This document shows positions 50,009-59,210 of a stretch of 60,784 bases of DNA, piece by piece (the first letter of the stretch is position 1; each line of letters begins with the position of its first letter). Source of the DNA: Myxococcales bacterium (GTDB lineage Bacteria > Myxococcota_A > Polyangia > Polyangiales > Polyangiaceae); the NCBI GenBank assembly GCA_021847645.1, contig JAJZQG010000016.1:1-60784 (forward strand), in the 5' to 3' direction. The notes beneath the pieces are model-generated. The model worked only from the letters and a program-made list of their open reading frames with translations, was not told where the DNA came from and did no database searches. Made by a program: the position numbers and the translations under genes.

Positions 50009-52006
50009 ATGACTGCCCCGGATCTGTCCCCTCTCGTCGGAACCGTGCTGCTCGACGACGTGCGCGTCGTGGCGGTCGTGCGCCAAGACGAGACGCTCGC
50101 GCTGCTGCACGCGCGGCGGGACGGAGACGGCTCGCCGTGCACGGTGTACGTGGCTTGCGGCGTAGAGCTGCGCGATACCGATGTCGAGCTGGCGCAGGGC
50201 GCCATCGCACGCATGGCGAGGCACGCTGTCGGCATCCGCGCCCTGGCCGCACCGCTGGGGGCGGGGGCCGTGCAGCTCGACGGCGCCCGTCGACTTTTCG
50301 TCGTGCACCGGGGCGATGCGTCGGAACCGGCTTCCGCGCGCATCGCCGCTGGCCCATCGATGTCCCTTGCCTACGTCGTCCGCTTGCTCAGCCCTGTCGC
50401 CGAGGCGATCGGCGCGCTGCACGATCAGGGCCTGGTGCATGGCGCGGTGATTCCCTCGGCGCTCCAGCTCGGACCTTCCGGGCCGGTGCTATCGCTATTC
50501 GGATGGCGCGAGGCAGGATCCGTGATCGGCGGACCGGCCATGGCACGCGATCTCATCCCGCCCAGCGGCCGCACGCCCGAACAGGTCGCCCTCGTTCCTG
50601 CCGCGCCCGGCCCTGCGGGCGATACCTACGGCCTGGCCATGATCGCCGCCCAGCTGCTCGCCGGAAAGCCGCTCGCCACCATCGACCCCGCGGGCGATGT
50701 CGCCCGCATCATCGACAACCCGATCGTGCGTCCGACTCCGCGCGCCCTCGGCGCCGACGTACCCGAGGCGGTCGAGTCGGCGTTCGCAGCAGCGCTCGCG
50801 ACGCAGCCGCGTGAACGCTCCTCCGATCCCAGAGCGTTCGTCGCCGCGTTGTCCGCGCCCCCGCAAGCGTCAAATCTCGCGCCCGAGCCCGTTCCCGAGA
50901 CCGCGCCCGTTCCCGAGACCGCGCCCGTTCTGGAGCCCGCAGCGCCTGCAGCTGCCCCAGCCGCGCAACCCCGCCCGACGAGCCACTTCGTTCCTCCTCC
51001 CGTACCGCCGCCACCGACGGCCAACGCGTGGCTCGTGTACGCGCTCGTCGGTCTTGGGGCGCTGCTTCTGCTCGGCGGCGCTGCAGCTGGCTTCTATCTG
51101 GCCCTGACCCGGCCCGCGCCTCCACCGGCCGCCACGACCGCAGCACCGGCCATCCCGCCACCTCCGGTCGTCCCGCCCCCGGCCACCAGACCGCCGCGCC
51201 TCACGGTGCCCGGGCCCACCGACACGTTCCCCGACGCAGGCGAGGACGACGGGACCGAGCAGCAAGACGAGGGAGACGACAGCGCCGACGCCGCTGTTCC
51301 GGGCGTACAGCTGTGGGACATGCGCCCCGACGCCGGCGCGCCGGCCACGTGGCCCGACGACGCTACCGCGTTGATTCCGATCGGCGCGCACACGCCCGTG
51401 ATCGGCTCCCGCGACGCGCTGGTGACGATCGTGCTGTTCGCGGATCTGAAGTGTCCCTACACCCTCAAGGCGCGACGTCTGGTCGAGCGGGAATTCGCAG
51501 CGCATCCGTCAGAGGTGCGCGTGGCCGTGCGGCTGCTGCCGATGCCGGACAACGCCGGCTCCGCCGAAGCGGCGCGCGTGGGCGCGGCCGTGGCACTCAC
51601 GACCGACGCCTACTCGTTCTGGCACTTCTTCGAGCTCGTCTCCGAGCAGGGCAAGGACGGCCCCACCGACCGCGAGGGCCTGGAGCGCCTCGCGGAGCAG
51701 GCCGGCGCATCGGGACTGCTGCTCGACGAGAAGCTGCAGGGTCGAACCGTGGACCTGCTGCTCGACGAGGACCGCTCGCTGGCCGGGCAGCTGATGGTCC
51801 ACGCTACTCCGACCTGGTTCATCAACGGGCGCAGGTTCAACGGTGTGCTGCCGTGGGCGACCCTGGACAGCGAGGTGGGCCAGGAGATCGTCGCGGCCAA
51901 AAACGATCTCCATCACGGTGTGGCGCAGTCCAAGCTCTACGCAACACGCGTGCTGTTCAACGTCACGGCCGGCGGCGCGGATAGGGAAGATCAGCCCGAG
52001 GAGTAA
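50009..52006 (+). CDS. pseudokinase-TM-thioredoxin (DsbA-like) fusion
   Basis: 665-residue three-part protein. Residues about 10-285 have the fold order of a Ser/Thr kinase but the catalytic residues are gone: the HRD loop reads LVHGAVIPSAL, DFG reads LFGWRE, and no conserved lysine is seen, so it is a pseudokinase. A Pro-rich linker contains tandem PVPETA repeats. A single membrane segment (about 340-366; LVYALVGLGALLLLGG) follows. After an acidic linker, residues about 455-640 form a DsbA-like thioredoxin domain (VTIVLFADLKCPYTLKARRLVE, VHATPTWFINGRRF). The active site is CPYT with one cysteine, not CxxC. The topology puts the kinase-like part in the cytoplasm and the thioredoxin part in the periplasm. 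Confidence 0.85.
   Translation: MTAPDLSPLVGTVLLDDVRVVAVVRQDETLALLHARRDGDGSPCTVYVACGVELRDTDVELAQGAIARMARHAVGIRALAAPLGAGAVQLDGARRLFVVHRGDASEPASARIAAGPSMSLAYVVRLLSPVAEAIGALHDQGLVHGAVIPSALQLGPSGPVLSLFGWREAGSVIGGPAMARDLIPPSGRTPEQVALVPAAPGPAGDTYGLAMIAAQLLAGKPLATIDPAGDVARIIDNPIVRPTPRALGADVPEAVESAFAAALATQPRERSSDPRAFVAALSAPPQASNLAPEPVPETAPVPETAPVLEPAAPAAAPAAQPRPTSHFVPPPVPPPPTANAWLVYALVGLGALLLLGGAAAGFYLALTRPAPPPAATTAAPAIPPPPVVPPPATRPPRLTVPGPTDTFPDAGEDDGTEQQDEGDDSADAAVPGVQLWDMRPDAGAPATWPDDATALIPIGAHTPVIGSRDALVTIVLFADLKCPYTLKARRLVEREFAAHPSEVRVAVRLLPMPDNAGSAEAARVGAAVALTTDAYSFWHFFELVSEQGKDGPTDREGLERLAEQAGASGLLLDEKLQGRTVDLLLDEDRSLAGQLMVHATPTWFINGRRFNGVLPWATLDSEVGQEIVAAKNDLHHGVAQSKLYATRVLFNVTAGGADREDQPEE
50888..50929 (+). 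repeat. 18-bp tandem repeat in the fusion linker
   Basis: The unit CCCGTTCCCGAGACCGCG occurs twice in perfect tandem (50888-50923) plus a 6-base third start to 50929. It encodes PVPETA and lies in the Pro-rich linker before the membrane segment. It could vary in copy number by slippage. Confidence 0.8.
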
Positions 52007-52047
52007 GGGTCTTCGGCGTCGCTTGGATCCGGCGGCAGCGCAGCGCC

Positions 52048-53739
52048 CTACGGCACCGAGTCCACCTCCGGCGCCCGGATGCGCGCCTCGTGGCGTCCAC
52101 CCCGGGACTGTTCCGCCTTCGCGCGGCCGATCGCGGCCTCGAGCCCCTGCCGGTTCATCAGGTACAGCGACGAGCCGAGCTTCACCGCCGCCCCGTCGAG
52201 CGGCGAGCCGAACACGAACCGAAACGCTTCCGGAAAGGCGTTGAACAGACCCGCTGCCCGATTGCGACGTTGCACCGCCACCAGCCGCACGCCACGGTCG
52301 TAGAATCGCAGCAATGCCCCGAGTTGAACCACCTGATCGGGCGACTCCCGTATCAGCATCACGTCGTCGAACACGGGCCGGTTGGGATACAGGAAGTAGT
52401 GGCTCAGCCCCTGGACGGCCACGACATCCGGGTCCTCCCAGCGCAGTGTCGTGTAGTCGGCTTCGGCGATATTGAGCACTGGCCGTCCGGCAAAAGCCTC
52501 GAGCACCGGCAGCGCCCCGCGATACTGGGCCGTGGGCAGATGTTGTCCCAGCAGGTTGAAGGTGTCGGGCCACTTGACGAACAGCAACAGGGCAATCGTC
52601 ACGGCCACCAGCGGCTCGGCCAGCTTTCGCAGCCACGGGAGCGTCGGTCGCCATGCCGGGACCGCGGACGCCAGGAACAGCGACGCCCACGGGACCGCGT
52701 ATTCTTCGATGCGAAGCATGCGTGCGGTCATCAGCACACCAGTCACGGCCGCCCCGAGCAACACGGCCACGGTGCGGGCGGGCCGTTGTCCGCGCGAGGC
52801 GCGAACGACGACCCAGCCGGCCGCAAGCACAATGCAGCAGGGCGCCACGATGTACTGCGGGTTGTAGGGCAGGTAGCGCAGCGGCGGCGGTCCGAACTCC
52901 CGTATCGCGGAGTAGAGCCCGGCCGGGTCCATGCTCATGTTCGCCACGTGGAACCACAAGAACTGCCACGTAGCTCCGTGGACGGTCATGTACGGATTCA
53001 ACGTGAAGCCGAGCGCCAAACCCAATGTGGTCAGCAGCGGCTCCAACAGTTGACCGCGGCTCACGGTGTCGCGGCGCATCAGCCACAGGCTCAGCAGGGC
53101 GCCGACGTGCAACGGCAGCAACACGATGCCGCCCTGGTAGGAGAGCGTCGCGACGTAGCTGACGAGCACAATGCCGACACGTCGGACGCGCGGACTGCGC
53201 ACGAAGAACGCCACATGAAGGAAGAGAATCGAGAGCACCGCGAGCCAGTGGCCGCCCCGCAGCATCAGGTAGCGCCAGTCCTCGTTGGCGAACAGCAACG
53301 GGAGGAATGCCCAGGCCCACGCGCCGCGCACCCCGCGCGCCCGCAAGAACGCATAGACGGCCAGCGGCACCGCTACGAACAGCGTGAGCGTCGCCAGCTT
53401 CATGCCCCATATACCGTCGGACAGCGCGGCGAAGGGCGCCAGCAGCAGGTGGTATCCGAAGTAGTGGTCCACCGGAAGCTGCGACAAGATCGTCCAGGGC
53501 AGGTGTCCCTGCGCCTCGGAGCGGAAATGGCCCCTCGCGATCTCCCGCGCAACGGCAAAGTGATAGTGGCTGTCGGCGCTGGCCTGGTAGTCGAGCCGCG
53601 CCAGCATCAACGAGCCGCCGTACAACGCCGAGACCACCGCCACGAAGGCGGCGCCCAACCAGCCATCCCACCCACGCCCGCCCACCGCGGCGTCGCGCTG
53701 CGGAGCGTTGCAGGAGGGCTGGGCCGCGGTGCCCAACAC
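52048..53739 (-). CDS. polytopic membrane protein, GT-C glycosyltransferase-like
   Basis: 563-residue inner-membrane protein with about ten hydrophobic segments in the first two-thirds, then a soluble periplasmic-like C-terminal third (about 400-563; LNIAEADYTTLRWEDPDVV). The first external loop after segment one carries the acidic SADSHYHFAVAREI, the place where GT-C enzymes have a catalytic Asp/Glu next to a His. It resembles dolichyl-/polyprenyl-phosphate-dependent glycosyltransferases only in layout. It starts 3 bases after the SurA-like stop, so both lie in one reverse-strand operon. The substrate is unknown; a general transport or glycan role is possible. Confidence 0.65.
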   Translation of the reverse strand: MLGTAAQPSCNAPQRDAAVGGRGWDGWLGAAFVAVVSALYGGSLMLARLDYQASADSHYHFAVAREIARGHFRSEAQGHLPWTILSQLPVDHYFGYHLLLAPFAALSDGIWGMKLATLTLFVAVPLAVYAFLRARGVRGAWAWAFLPLLFANEDWRYLMLRGGHWLAVLSILFLHVAFFVRSPRVRRVGIVLVSYVATLSYQGGIVLLPLHVGALLSLWLMRRDTVSRGQLLEPLLTTLGLALGFTLNPYMTVHGATWQFLWFHVANMSMDPAGLYSAIREFGPPPLRYLPYNPQYIVAPCCIVLAAGWVVVRASRGQRPARTVAVLLGAAVTGVLMTARMLRIEEYAVPWASLFLASAVPAWRPTLPWLRKLAEPLVAVTIALLLFVKWPDTFNLLGQHLPTAQYRGALPVLEAFAGRPVLNIAEADYTTLRWEDPDVVAVQGLSHYFLYPNRPVFDDVMLIRESPDQVVQLGALLRFYDRGVRLVAVQRRNRAAGLFNAFPEAFRFVFGSPLDGAAVKLGSSLYLMNRQGLEAAIGRAKAEQSRGGRHEARIRAPEVDSVP

Positions 53740-53742
53740 TCC

Positions 53743-54723
53743 CTACAACCGCACGTCGATGTGGATGCCCTTCTTCAGGTTGTCGATCCAACGGCGACGT
53801 GCGCGCTCGAGTTGCTCGGCATACACCCGCTGCGCCACCACGTCGCGCATCTGCTCGAAAGAGCCGAGCTTGGATGGGTCGCGCTGGATGACCTTGAGGA
53901 TCACGAGCGCTCCCTGGTAGCGGAACGGCTCCGAAACCTGGCCCACGTCTAGCGTGAACGCGACCTCTTCGATCGGCTCGTCCAGATCCCCCGGCTTCTC
54001 CGGGCCCAGATCCCCGCCCGACGATCGCGTCGCGGTGTCGTCCGAGTAGCGCTTCGCCAACGCAGCGAAGTCATCTCCCGCGCGCGCCCGGCGCACGATC
54101 TCGTCGGCCAGCGCCCGTCGCTGGTGCCCCGTCGGCGATTGGGCATCGTCGCCGGCCTTGAGCACGATCCACTGCACCCGATAGCCGAGCGTCTTGCGCT
54201 CGTCCTTGGCCGCCCGGTCGTAGGTCTCGCGCATGTCTTCTTCCGTCACGCGCACCTGGCCCTTGACCCGCAGCTCCATGAGCTTGCCCTCGAGGATCTG
54301 ACGACGCAGCTCCGCGCGGTACTCCTGCGCGGTCAGCCCGCCACGCATCACCTCGGTCATGAGTTCGGGAACCGTCAGCTGCTGCGAGGACGCGAGCCGC
54401 TCGATGGCCGCGTCGACCTCCTCGGGCGGCACGGTCACCTTGTTGCGCACGGCGACGTCGGACTCGATCTGATCGTCGATCATTCGTTGGAGCATCTGGC
54501 GCATCAGCTCCGACTCGGCGGCGGCCTGCTGGGCGCCTTTGGGCATGCGCTGCTGGATCTGCACCAAGTAGGGCCGTGCTCGCTGGCGAAGATCGCTCAG
54601 CAGGATGGCGCGGTCGCCGACCACCGCAACCACGCGCTCGACGACGGTGGCTCGCGCCACCGTGACCGACGCGAGGATCGCAAGAGCGGCTACGGGCGGA
54701 AGAAGCTGTCGGACGAAACGCAT
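53743..54723 (-). CDS. SurA-like periplasmic peptidyl-prolyl isomerase
   Basis: 326-residue periplasmic chaperone. A cleavable signal peptide ends near VTVARA. The SurA N-terminal helical domain follows (VVERVVAVVGDRAILLSDLRQRA), then one parvulin domain at about 180-280 with EIVRRARAGDDFAALAKRYSDD, GGDLGPEKPGDLDE and VGQVSEPFRYQGALVILKV, and a short C-terminal helix. E. coli SurA has two parvulin domains; a single-domain form is common in delta-proteobacteria. It probably escorts outer-membrane proteins. It is downstream of the J-domain gene (68-base gap) and 3 bases upstream of the GT-C-like gene. Confidence 0.9.
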   Translation of the reverse strand: MRFVRQLLPPVAALAILASVTVARATVVERVVAVVGDRAILLSDLRQRARPYLVQIQQRMPKGAQQAAAESELMRQMLQRMIDDQIESDVAVRNKVTVPPEEVDAAIERLASSQQLTVPELMTEVMRGGLTAQEYRAELRRQILEGKLMELRVKGQVRVTEEDMRETYDRAAKDERKTLGYRVQWIVLKAGDDAQSPTGHQRRALADEIVRRARAGDDFAALAKRYSDDTATRSSGGDLGPEKPGDLDEPIEEVAFTLDVGQVSEPFRYQGALVILKVIQRDPSKLGSFEQMRDVVAQRVYAEQLERARRRWIDNLKKGIHIDVRL

Positions 54724-54791
54724 CGCGGGGTTCTTAGCACAACATCCAGGGCCGTGCGGCGCCTTCGGGGCAGTCCACCCCGTCCCGCAGG

Positions 54792-55781
54792 TCAGAACAC
54801 GAGCTTGTCGCGCAGGCCCGTATCGGCGTAGCGCTCCAGCAGCTGCACGGCTTCCTTGGCGTCGGCCGCCTGGGTGGTGGGCACCTTCACCTGGAAGTGA
54901 ACGTACAGGTCGCCCGCCGCCTTGCCCGGCCGAGCCACGCCCTTGCCCCGGAGCCGAACCGCCTGCCCGCCTTGCGCCCCGGCCGGCACCTTCAAGTTCA
55001 CAAACCCGTCGGGCGTCGGGATCCTGATCTTGGCCCCGAAAAACGCCTCGCCCACCGTCACCGGCACGTCGACGTGCAGGTCGGGGCCTTCCATCCGAAA
55101 GCTCGGGTGCGGACGCACCCGGATGTGCAGGATCAGATCGCCCCGGCCGCCACCGTAGGGACTTGGTGCACCTTCACCCTTGATTCGAAGCTTGCTGCCC
55201 TCGGTGGCCCCGGGCGGGATGCGCACCGTCACCGGCTCGTCGCGCCCCTCGATCTGCAGCTCCGCCGTGGTTCCCCTCACCGCCGACACGAAGTCGATCG
55301 TCAGCTCGCTCTCCACGTCGGGCACGGGCATCGCAGCGGCGCCCCGTCCACCACGCGCAGCGGACCCGCGCGCGCGGCCGAACAGGTCGCCGAACAAGTC
55401 GCCAAACCCGCCGCCACCCCCAGCGGAGCGGCCGGCAAATCCGCCCAGCAGATCCTCCAGGTCGAACGCCTGCCCGCTCGGTCCCCCTCCCCTGCCTCCG
55501 CCGCCTCGGGCGCCGGCCCACCGCTGGTACGCCCGCGCGCGCTCCGCATCGAAGTTGTCGCTCAACGCAACGTCGCCAAACTCGTCATACAGCGACCGCT
55601 TCTTGGCGTCGCTCAACACCTGGTAGGCTTGATTGATGCGCTTGAACTTGGCTTCCGCCGACTTGTTCCCGGGGTTCTTGTCCGGGTGCAGCTTCGCCGC
55701 CAGCTTGCGGTACGCAGCCTTGATTTCGCCGGCGCTCGCCGTTCGCTTCACACCCAGTACGCTGTAGAGGTCTTCCGCCAT
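54792..55781 (-). CDS. J-domain chaperone, CbpA/DnaJ-like without zinc finger
   Basis: 329-residue cytoplasmic co-chaperone of Hsp70. The J domain is at residues about 3-68 with the essential HPD in [11 protein letters not shown] Gly-rich region at about 85-150 ([16 protein letters not shown]) follows, and then the two peptide-binding C-terminal domains ([36 protein letters not shown]). No CxxCxGxG zinc repeats are present, so it is of the CbpA rather than the DnaJ type. The start is chosen at the ATG that gives the J domain its usual N-terminus. It heads the reverse-strand group with the SurA-like and GT-C-like genes. Confidence 0.92.
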   Translation of the reverse strand: MAEDLYSVLGVKRTASAGEIKAAYRKLAAKLHPDKNPGNKSAEAKFKRINQAYQVLSDAKKRSLYDEFGDVALSDNFDAERARAYQRWAGARGGGGRGGGPSGQAFDLEDLLGGFAGRSAGGGGGFGDLFGDLFGRARGSAARGGRGAAAMPVPDVESELTIDFVSAVRGTTAELQIEGRDEPVTVRIPPGATEGSKLRIKGEGAPSPYGGGRGDLILHIRVRPHPSFRMEGPDLHVDVPVTVGEAFFGAKIRIPTPDGFVNLKVPAGAQGGQAVRLRGKGVARPGKAAGDLYVHFQVKVPTTQAADAKEAVQLLERYADTGLRDKLVF

Positions 55782-55872
55782 TCGAACGCCCAGCAACGTA
55801 CGCACGTCCTTCCCGCTCGGCAATGGGCAGCACGCTTGGATCTCGGTCCGCCTCTGGCCTAGCATCACCGCC

Positions 55873-56334
55873 GTGACCTCTGCCCTGTCTTTGCTCGCCC
55901 TGTGTTCGGGACTCACCCTGACCCTGGCTGCAGGCTGCGCCGGCGAACACTGGTCGCCCCCTCCCCCCGCCGGCGTCACCTACCAGTACGACTACCAGGG
56001 CTTCCGCGAACGCAACACGACCGTCGTCGCCGGCTCCGTCGCGGACCGCCACGGCATGGGCGCCGCCTTCGCCGGCGCGTTCTCCTTCCAGGACGACAGC
56101 GAGCTGCGCGGCCCCGAGCTCGCCGACCCGTTCGCCGAGTCCTCGCCCATCGACGGCGTTCGGTTCAACTCGCACCTGGGCGCCGCAGGCATCCGGCTCG
56201 CCCCCGCGCCCATGGCCGCGCCGTCGTCCTCCGGCAGGGCCGTTCCCCAGTCCGCGCCCTCCGCTTCAGGCTGGCCCGCAGCGCCGCCCGGTTCGGCCGC
56301 ACCCGCTCCCACGGTGCCCGGAGGCTATCTGTGA
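55873..56334 (+). CDS. small hypothetical lipoprotein
   Basis: 153-residue lipoprotein: hydrophobic signal, lipobox LAAGC near residue 22, then a Tyr-rich stretch ([14 protein letters not shown]) and an Ala/Pro/Ser-rich disordered C-terminus. It has a GTG start and no recognised family. Its stop overlaps the next gene's GTG (GTGA). The J-domain gene diverges, with about 90 bases between starts. Confidence 0.7.
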   Translation: MTSALSLLALCSGLTLTLAAGCAGEHWSPPPPAGVTYQYDYQGFRERNTTVVAGSVADRHGMGAAFAGAFSFQDDSELRGPELADPFAESSPIDGVRFNSHLGAAGIRLAPAPMAAPSSSGRAVPQSAPSASGWPAAPPGSAAPAPTVPGGYL

Positions 56335-57014
56335 GCCCGCGCGCCTGCTTCGTGCTCCCGTTGTTCGCGGCCTTGCTCGGCGGCTGCTACTGGTCCGACC
56401 CGCCCGCCTGGCCATACGGCGACGCGGCCAACGACCCGGCCGACGCCCAGCCGCTGACCATGCCCGCCCCGCCCCGACCGCTGCATTCCCCTCGCGTCAT
56501 CGTGATCGGACGCTTCGACACGGTCGCCACCCAACCCATCGGCGGCCTGTACGACTGGAGCGACTACGACGTCTCGCCCCTGTTCCGCACGTACTACTTC
56601 AAGTACGCCAACCTCGAGCTGTTCGAGCACGTGACCGACGCCCTTCGCGCTTCGGGCCTCGACGTGCGCAAGGACTATGCGACCACCGGCGAGCCGGCCC
56701 TGGTCCAAGGGCCCCTGCGCGCCATCTCGCCGCTGCTCGTACGCACGCGCGTCCTCACGTTCCAACACGACCAGGTTCGCACCGACGATGACACGCCGCG
56801 AGACTACGAAGTCGCCAGGCTCGTTGTGGAGGTGACCGTGGACGACATCAACGGGGCCCGGCGCTACGCCGCGCGCCAGTCCATCCACGCGCGCGTGCAT
56901 GCGCAGGACCCCGCGAACATGCTGCGCATGCTGGGCCTGGAGCTCGGGACGCGTCTGCTGCGTGACCCGGCGTTCCTCGAGGCGATCGAAGCCGCCCCGG
57001 GAGCTGCATCATGA
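56331..57014 (+). CDS. hypothetical lipoprotein 2 of 3
   Basis: 227-residue lipoprotein, lipobox LGGC near residue 19. The mature part has a beta-rich core (VIVIGRFDTVATQPIGG, YFKYANLELFEHVTDALRASGL, VRTRVLTFQHDQVRTDD) that could be a secreted binding domain; no family is recognised. It has a GTG start overlapping the previous stop, and its own stop overlaps the following ATG, so it is the middle of a coupled trio. Confidence 0.75.
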   Translation: MSPRACFVLPLFAALLGGCYWSDPPAWPYGDAANDPADAQPLTMPAPPRPLHSPRVIVIGRFDTVATQPIGGLYDWSDYDVSPLFRTYYFKYANLELFEHVTDALRASGLDVRKDYATTGEPALVQGPLRAISPLLVRTRVLTFQHDQVRTDDDTPRDYEVARLVVEVTVDDINGARRYAARQSIHARVHAQDPANMLRMLGLELGTRLLRDPAFLEAIEAAPGAAS

Positions 57015-58084
57015 GCCGCGCGTCGTGGTGTCGCGTGCTGGCAACCGTCGCGCTGTCCGCGATCGCCCTCGGCTGCGGCAGTGAGGCGGCAGGCAACGGC
57101 ACGCTCCGCGGGCTTCCCGTGCGATACGGTCCGCTGGGCTATGCGCCCAGCGCCTCTCTCGCGGTCCACGTCCCCGTCGATGCACGGCCTGCCATCGAGC
57201 ACCAGGGCGCCTCGATCGGAACCAAGCTGTTCTTCACAACCGTGTTCGTCACGCACTGGGAGCGACGGGGCAACTACGTCACCGACGACCGGGCCGCCAG
57301 CAGCAACGCCGTACCCCAGCTGCACGCAGCCATGATCGACGCGCTGCGCGCCGCCAACGTCGCGCGCGACGTGGTGCCCGACGGCGCGGCGGACTTCGTG
57401 CTGGAGACCACGATCGAGCACCTGTACGCGACACACTACGCGGTCAACGAAGGGACGGTGGTGGTCTTCGAGCAGGCCGATCGCCACGGCAATGGCATGT
57501 CGAACGTGGACGTGGTGGCCGGTGCGCGCCACTACGCGTGTTATGGCAACGTGATCCTCGACGCCAAGCTCGTCGATCGGCGCGGCACGCAGCCGGTGGT
57601 CGTCTGGCAGGAGCACGTGGTGGGCGCCGGGCAGGAGCCTCCCGGCGAGGATCGGATCGTCGCGGCGCAGACGGCGCTCCGCGAAGCCGTGGTCGACGCC
57701 CTCGCCACGTTGTCGGTGCGCCTGGGCGCGGCGCTCGACCGGCTGCAACGCGGCCCCTCGGGTCCTGCATACGTCATCACCGCGGGCTCGCCTCCGGTGT
57801 TCGTCATCGAGCGCGTCAGCCGCTATCGAGCCTTCCTCGAGCGCGTGTACATCGACACCGCGTCAGGACGAGTCCTGCGCCACGAGATCGGCCCCAACGC
57901 CGACCCGGCCCTGGCGCGTCCCGGCGATTGGCTGCTCTCGCGCCGATCGCCCGAAGGCTTGATGCTCTCCCCGGAAGCCTACGACCAGTACGCCCGCGCG
58001 CTGGCTACACGCTACGACCTGCGCACCGTCGACGATGCGTACCGCTACCACTTTTTCGGCGTGCGCGCGGCTCCGGCGCGATGA
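57011..58084 (+). CDS. hypothetical lipoprotein 3 of 3
   Basis: 357-residue lipoprotein with lipobox ALGC near residue 22. LPVRYGPLGYAPSASLAVHVPVD and FVLETTIEHLYATHYAVNEG suggest a repeated alpha/beta fold, with a C-terminal domain (VFVIERVSRYRAFLERVYIDT). No catalytic signature is seen. The ATG overlaps the preceding stop codon (ATGA). The three genes together may encode an envelope complex; this rests on gene order only. Confidence 0.78.
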   Translation: MSRASWCRVLATVALSAIALGCGSEAAGNGTLRGLPVRYGPLGYAPSASLAVHVPVDARPAIEHQGASIGTKLFFTTVFVTHWERRGNYVTDDRAASSNAVPQLHAAMIDALRAANVARDVVPDGAADFVLETTIEHLYATHYAVNEGTVVVFEQADRHGNGMSNVDVVAGARHYACYGNVILDAKLVDRRGTQPVVVWQEHVVGAGQEPPGEDRIVAAQTALREAVVDALATLSVRLGAALDRLQRGPSGPAYVITAGSPPVFVIERVSRYRAFLERVYIDTASGRVLRHEIGPNADPALARPGDWLLSRRSPEGLMLSPEAYDQYARALATRYDLRTVDDAYRYHFFGVRAAPAR

Positions 58085-58418
58085 TTCGTCGACCTCGCCT
58101 AACACGGGCTCCACGGCCGGACGAACCGAAGGCCGATGTCCGCGGTTCCCGCGCCGGGCACCCCTGTCGGCGCCCAGGATCGGCCGTCCCCGGACCTGAG
58201 GACGACAGTCCGCACCCGCTGACGGGCGAGAGGAGTCCAGGCATCGCCCTGCCGGGCGCTTCCGCGCGAGTCTCGCGCAAGCCGCGTTGCGGCGAGCGAT
58301 CGCAACATCGGCACGTCCCTTGCTGGACAGCGGGCCGTCCAGAGCTTGCCGGCGTCGGTGCAACTGCCCACGCCCATGGAGGCCAGTTCGACACGCCCTT
58401 GCTGAGAGGAGGTTGCAC
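58085..58418. other. non-coding region upstream of aquaporin Z
   Basis: 334 bases without a credible gene. The main structure is a hairpin near 58324-58343, CTGGAC and GTCCAG with an 8-base loop, of unknown function. No clear promoter was found. Confidence 0.4.
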
Positions 58419-59120
58419 ATGACGATCGGGAGACGAGCAACTGCGGAGTTCATCGGTACGTTTTGGCTGGTGTTCGGAGGTTGTGGCAGCGCGGTGATAT
58501 CGGCGGCCTTCCCCAACGTCGGGATCGGCCTGCTGGGCGTGTCCTTGGCGTTCGGCCTGACGCTCCTGACCATGGCCTACGCCATCGGGCACATCTCCGG
58601 CTGCCATATCAACCCGGCGGTGACGCTGGGGCTGGTCGTCGGTGGCCGTTTTCCGGCGAAGGAGATAGTGCACTACGTGGTCGCCCAAGTGCTCGGGGCA
58701 ATTGCGGCCGCTGCAGTGCTGTACGTGATTGCCAGCGGCAAGGCCGGCTTCAGCCTCGCAGGAGGCTTCGCCGCCAATGGTTATGCAGAGCATTCGCCCG
58801 GTGGCTACAGCATGCTTTCAGCATTGGTCGCCGAGGTCGTGTTGACCTTCATGTTCCTGATGGTCATCCTCGGGTCGACCGACGCGCGGGCGCCCAAGGG
58901 ATTCGCGCCGATCCCCATCGGCCTGTCGTTGACGCTCATCCACTTGATCGGCATTCCCGTCACGAACCTGTCGGTGAATCCCGCACGAAGCACCGGGCCT
59001 GCGATTTTCGTTGGTGGCTGGGCGCTGTCGCAGCTTTGGTTGTTCTGGGTGGCTCCGCTCGTGGGAGCGGCGGTCGCCGGGGTGGTCTACCCAGCGCTCG
59101 CCGGCAAGCAGGAGGCGTAG
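58419..59120 (+). CDS. aqpZ: aquaporin Z, water channel
   Basis: 233-residue inner-membrane channel of the MIP family, matching the length of E. coli AqpZ (231). The two NPA boxes are at 65-67 (INPAVT) and 187-189 (VNPARS). By alignment the aromatic/arginine filter residues are F45, H175, T182 and R190, the water-selective set rather than a glycerol set. Six membrane segments are present. The ATG has GAGAGGAGG 7 bases upstream. The OmpA-type gene follows after 90 bases on the same strand. Confidence 0.96.
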   Translation: MTIGRRATAEFIGTFWLVFGGCGSAVISAAFPNVGIGLLGVSLAFGLTLLTMAYAIGHISGCHINPAVTLGLVVGGRFPAKEIVHYVVAQVLGAIAAAAVLYVIASGKAGFSLAGGFAANGYAEHSPGGYSMLSALVAEVVLTFMFLMVILGSTDARAPKGFAPIPIGLSLTLIHLIGIPVTNLSVNPARSTGPAIFVGGWALSQLWLFWVAPLVGAAVAGVVYPALAGKQEA

Positions 59121-59210
59121 CGGGCGCAGTCTCGACGCGACCGGTTCGCCCGCGTCGCGGAGCAGCCCAGGATGCAGTCTAGAATCAATGAAATAGCAAG
59201 GAGAATCGGA

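Noticed and set aside
51509..53791. Reverse open frame overlapping the fusion gene and the GT-C-like gene
   Set aside because: It crosses the ends of two well-supported genes and contains no domain.
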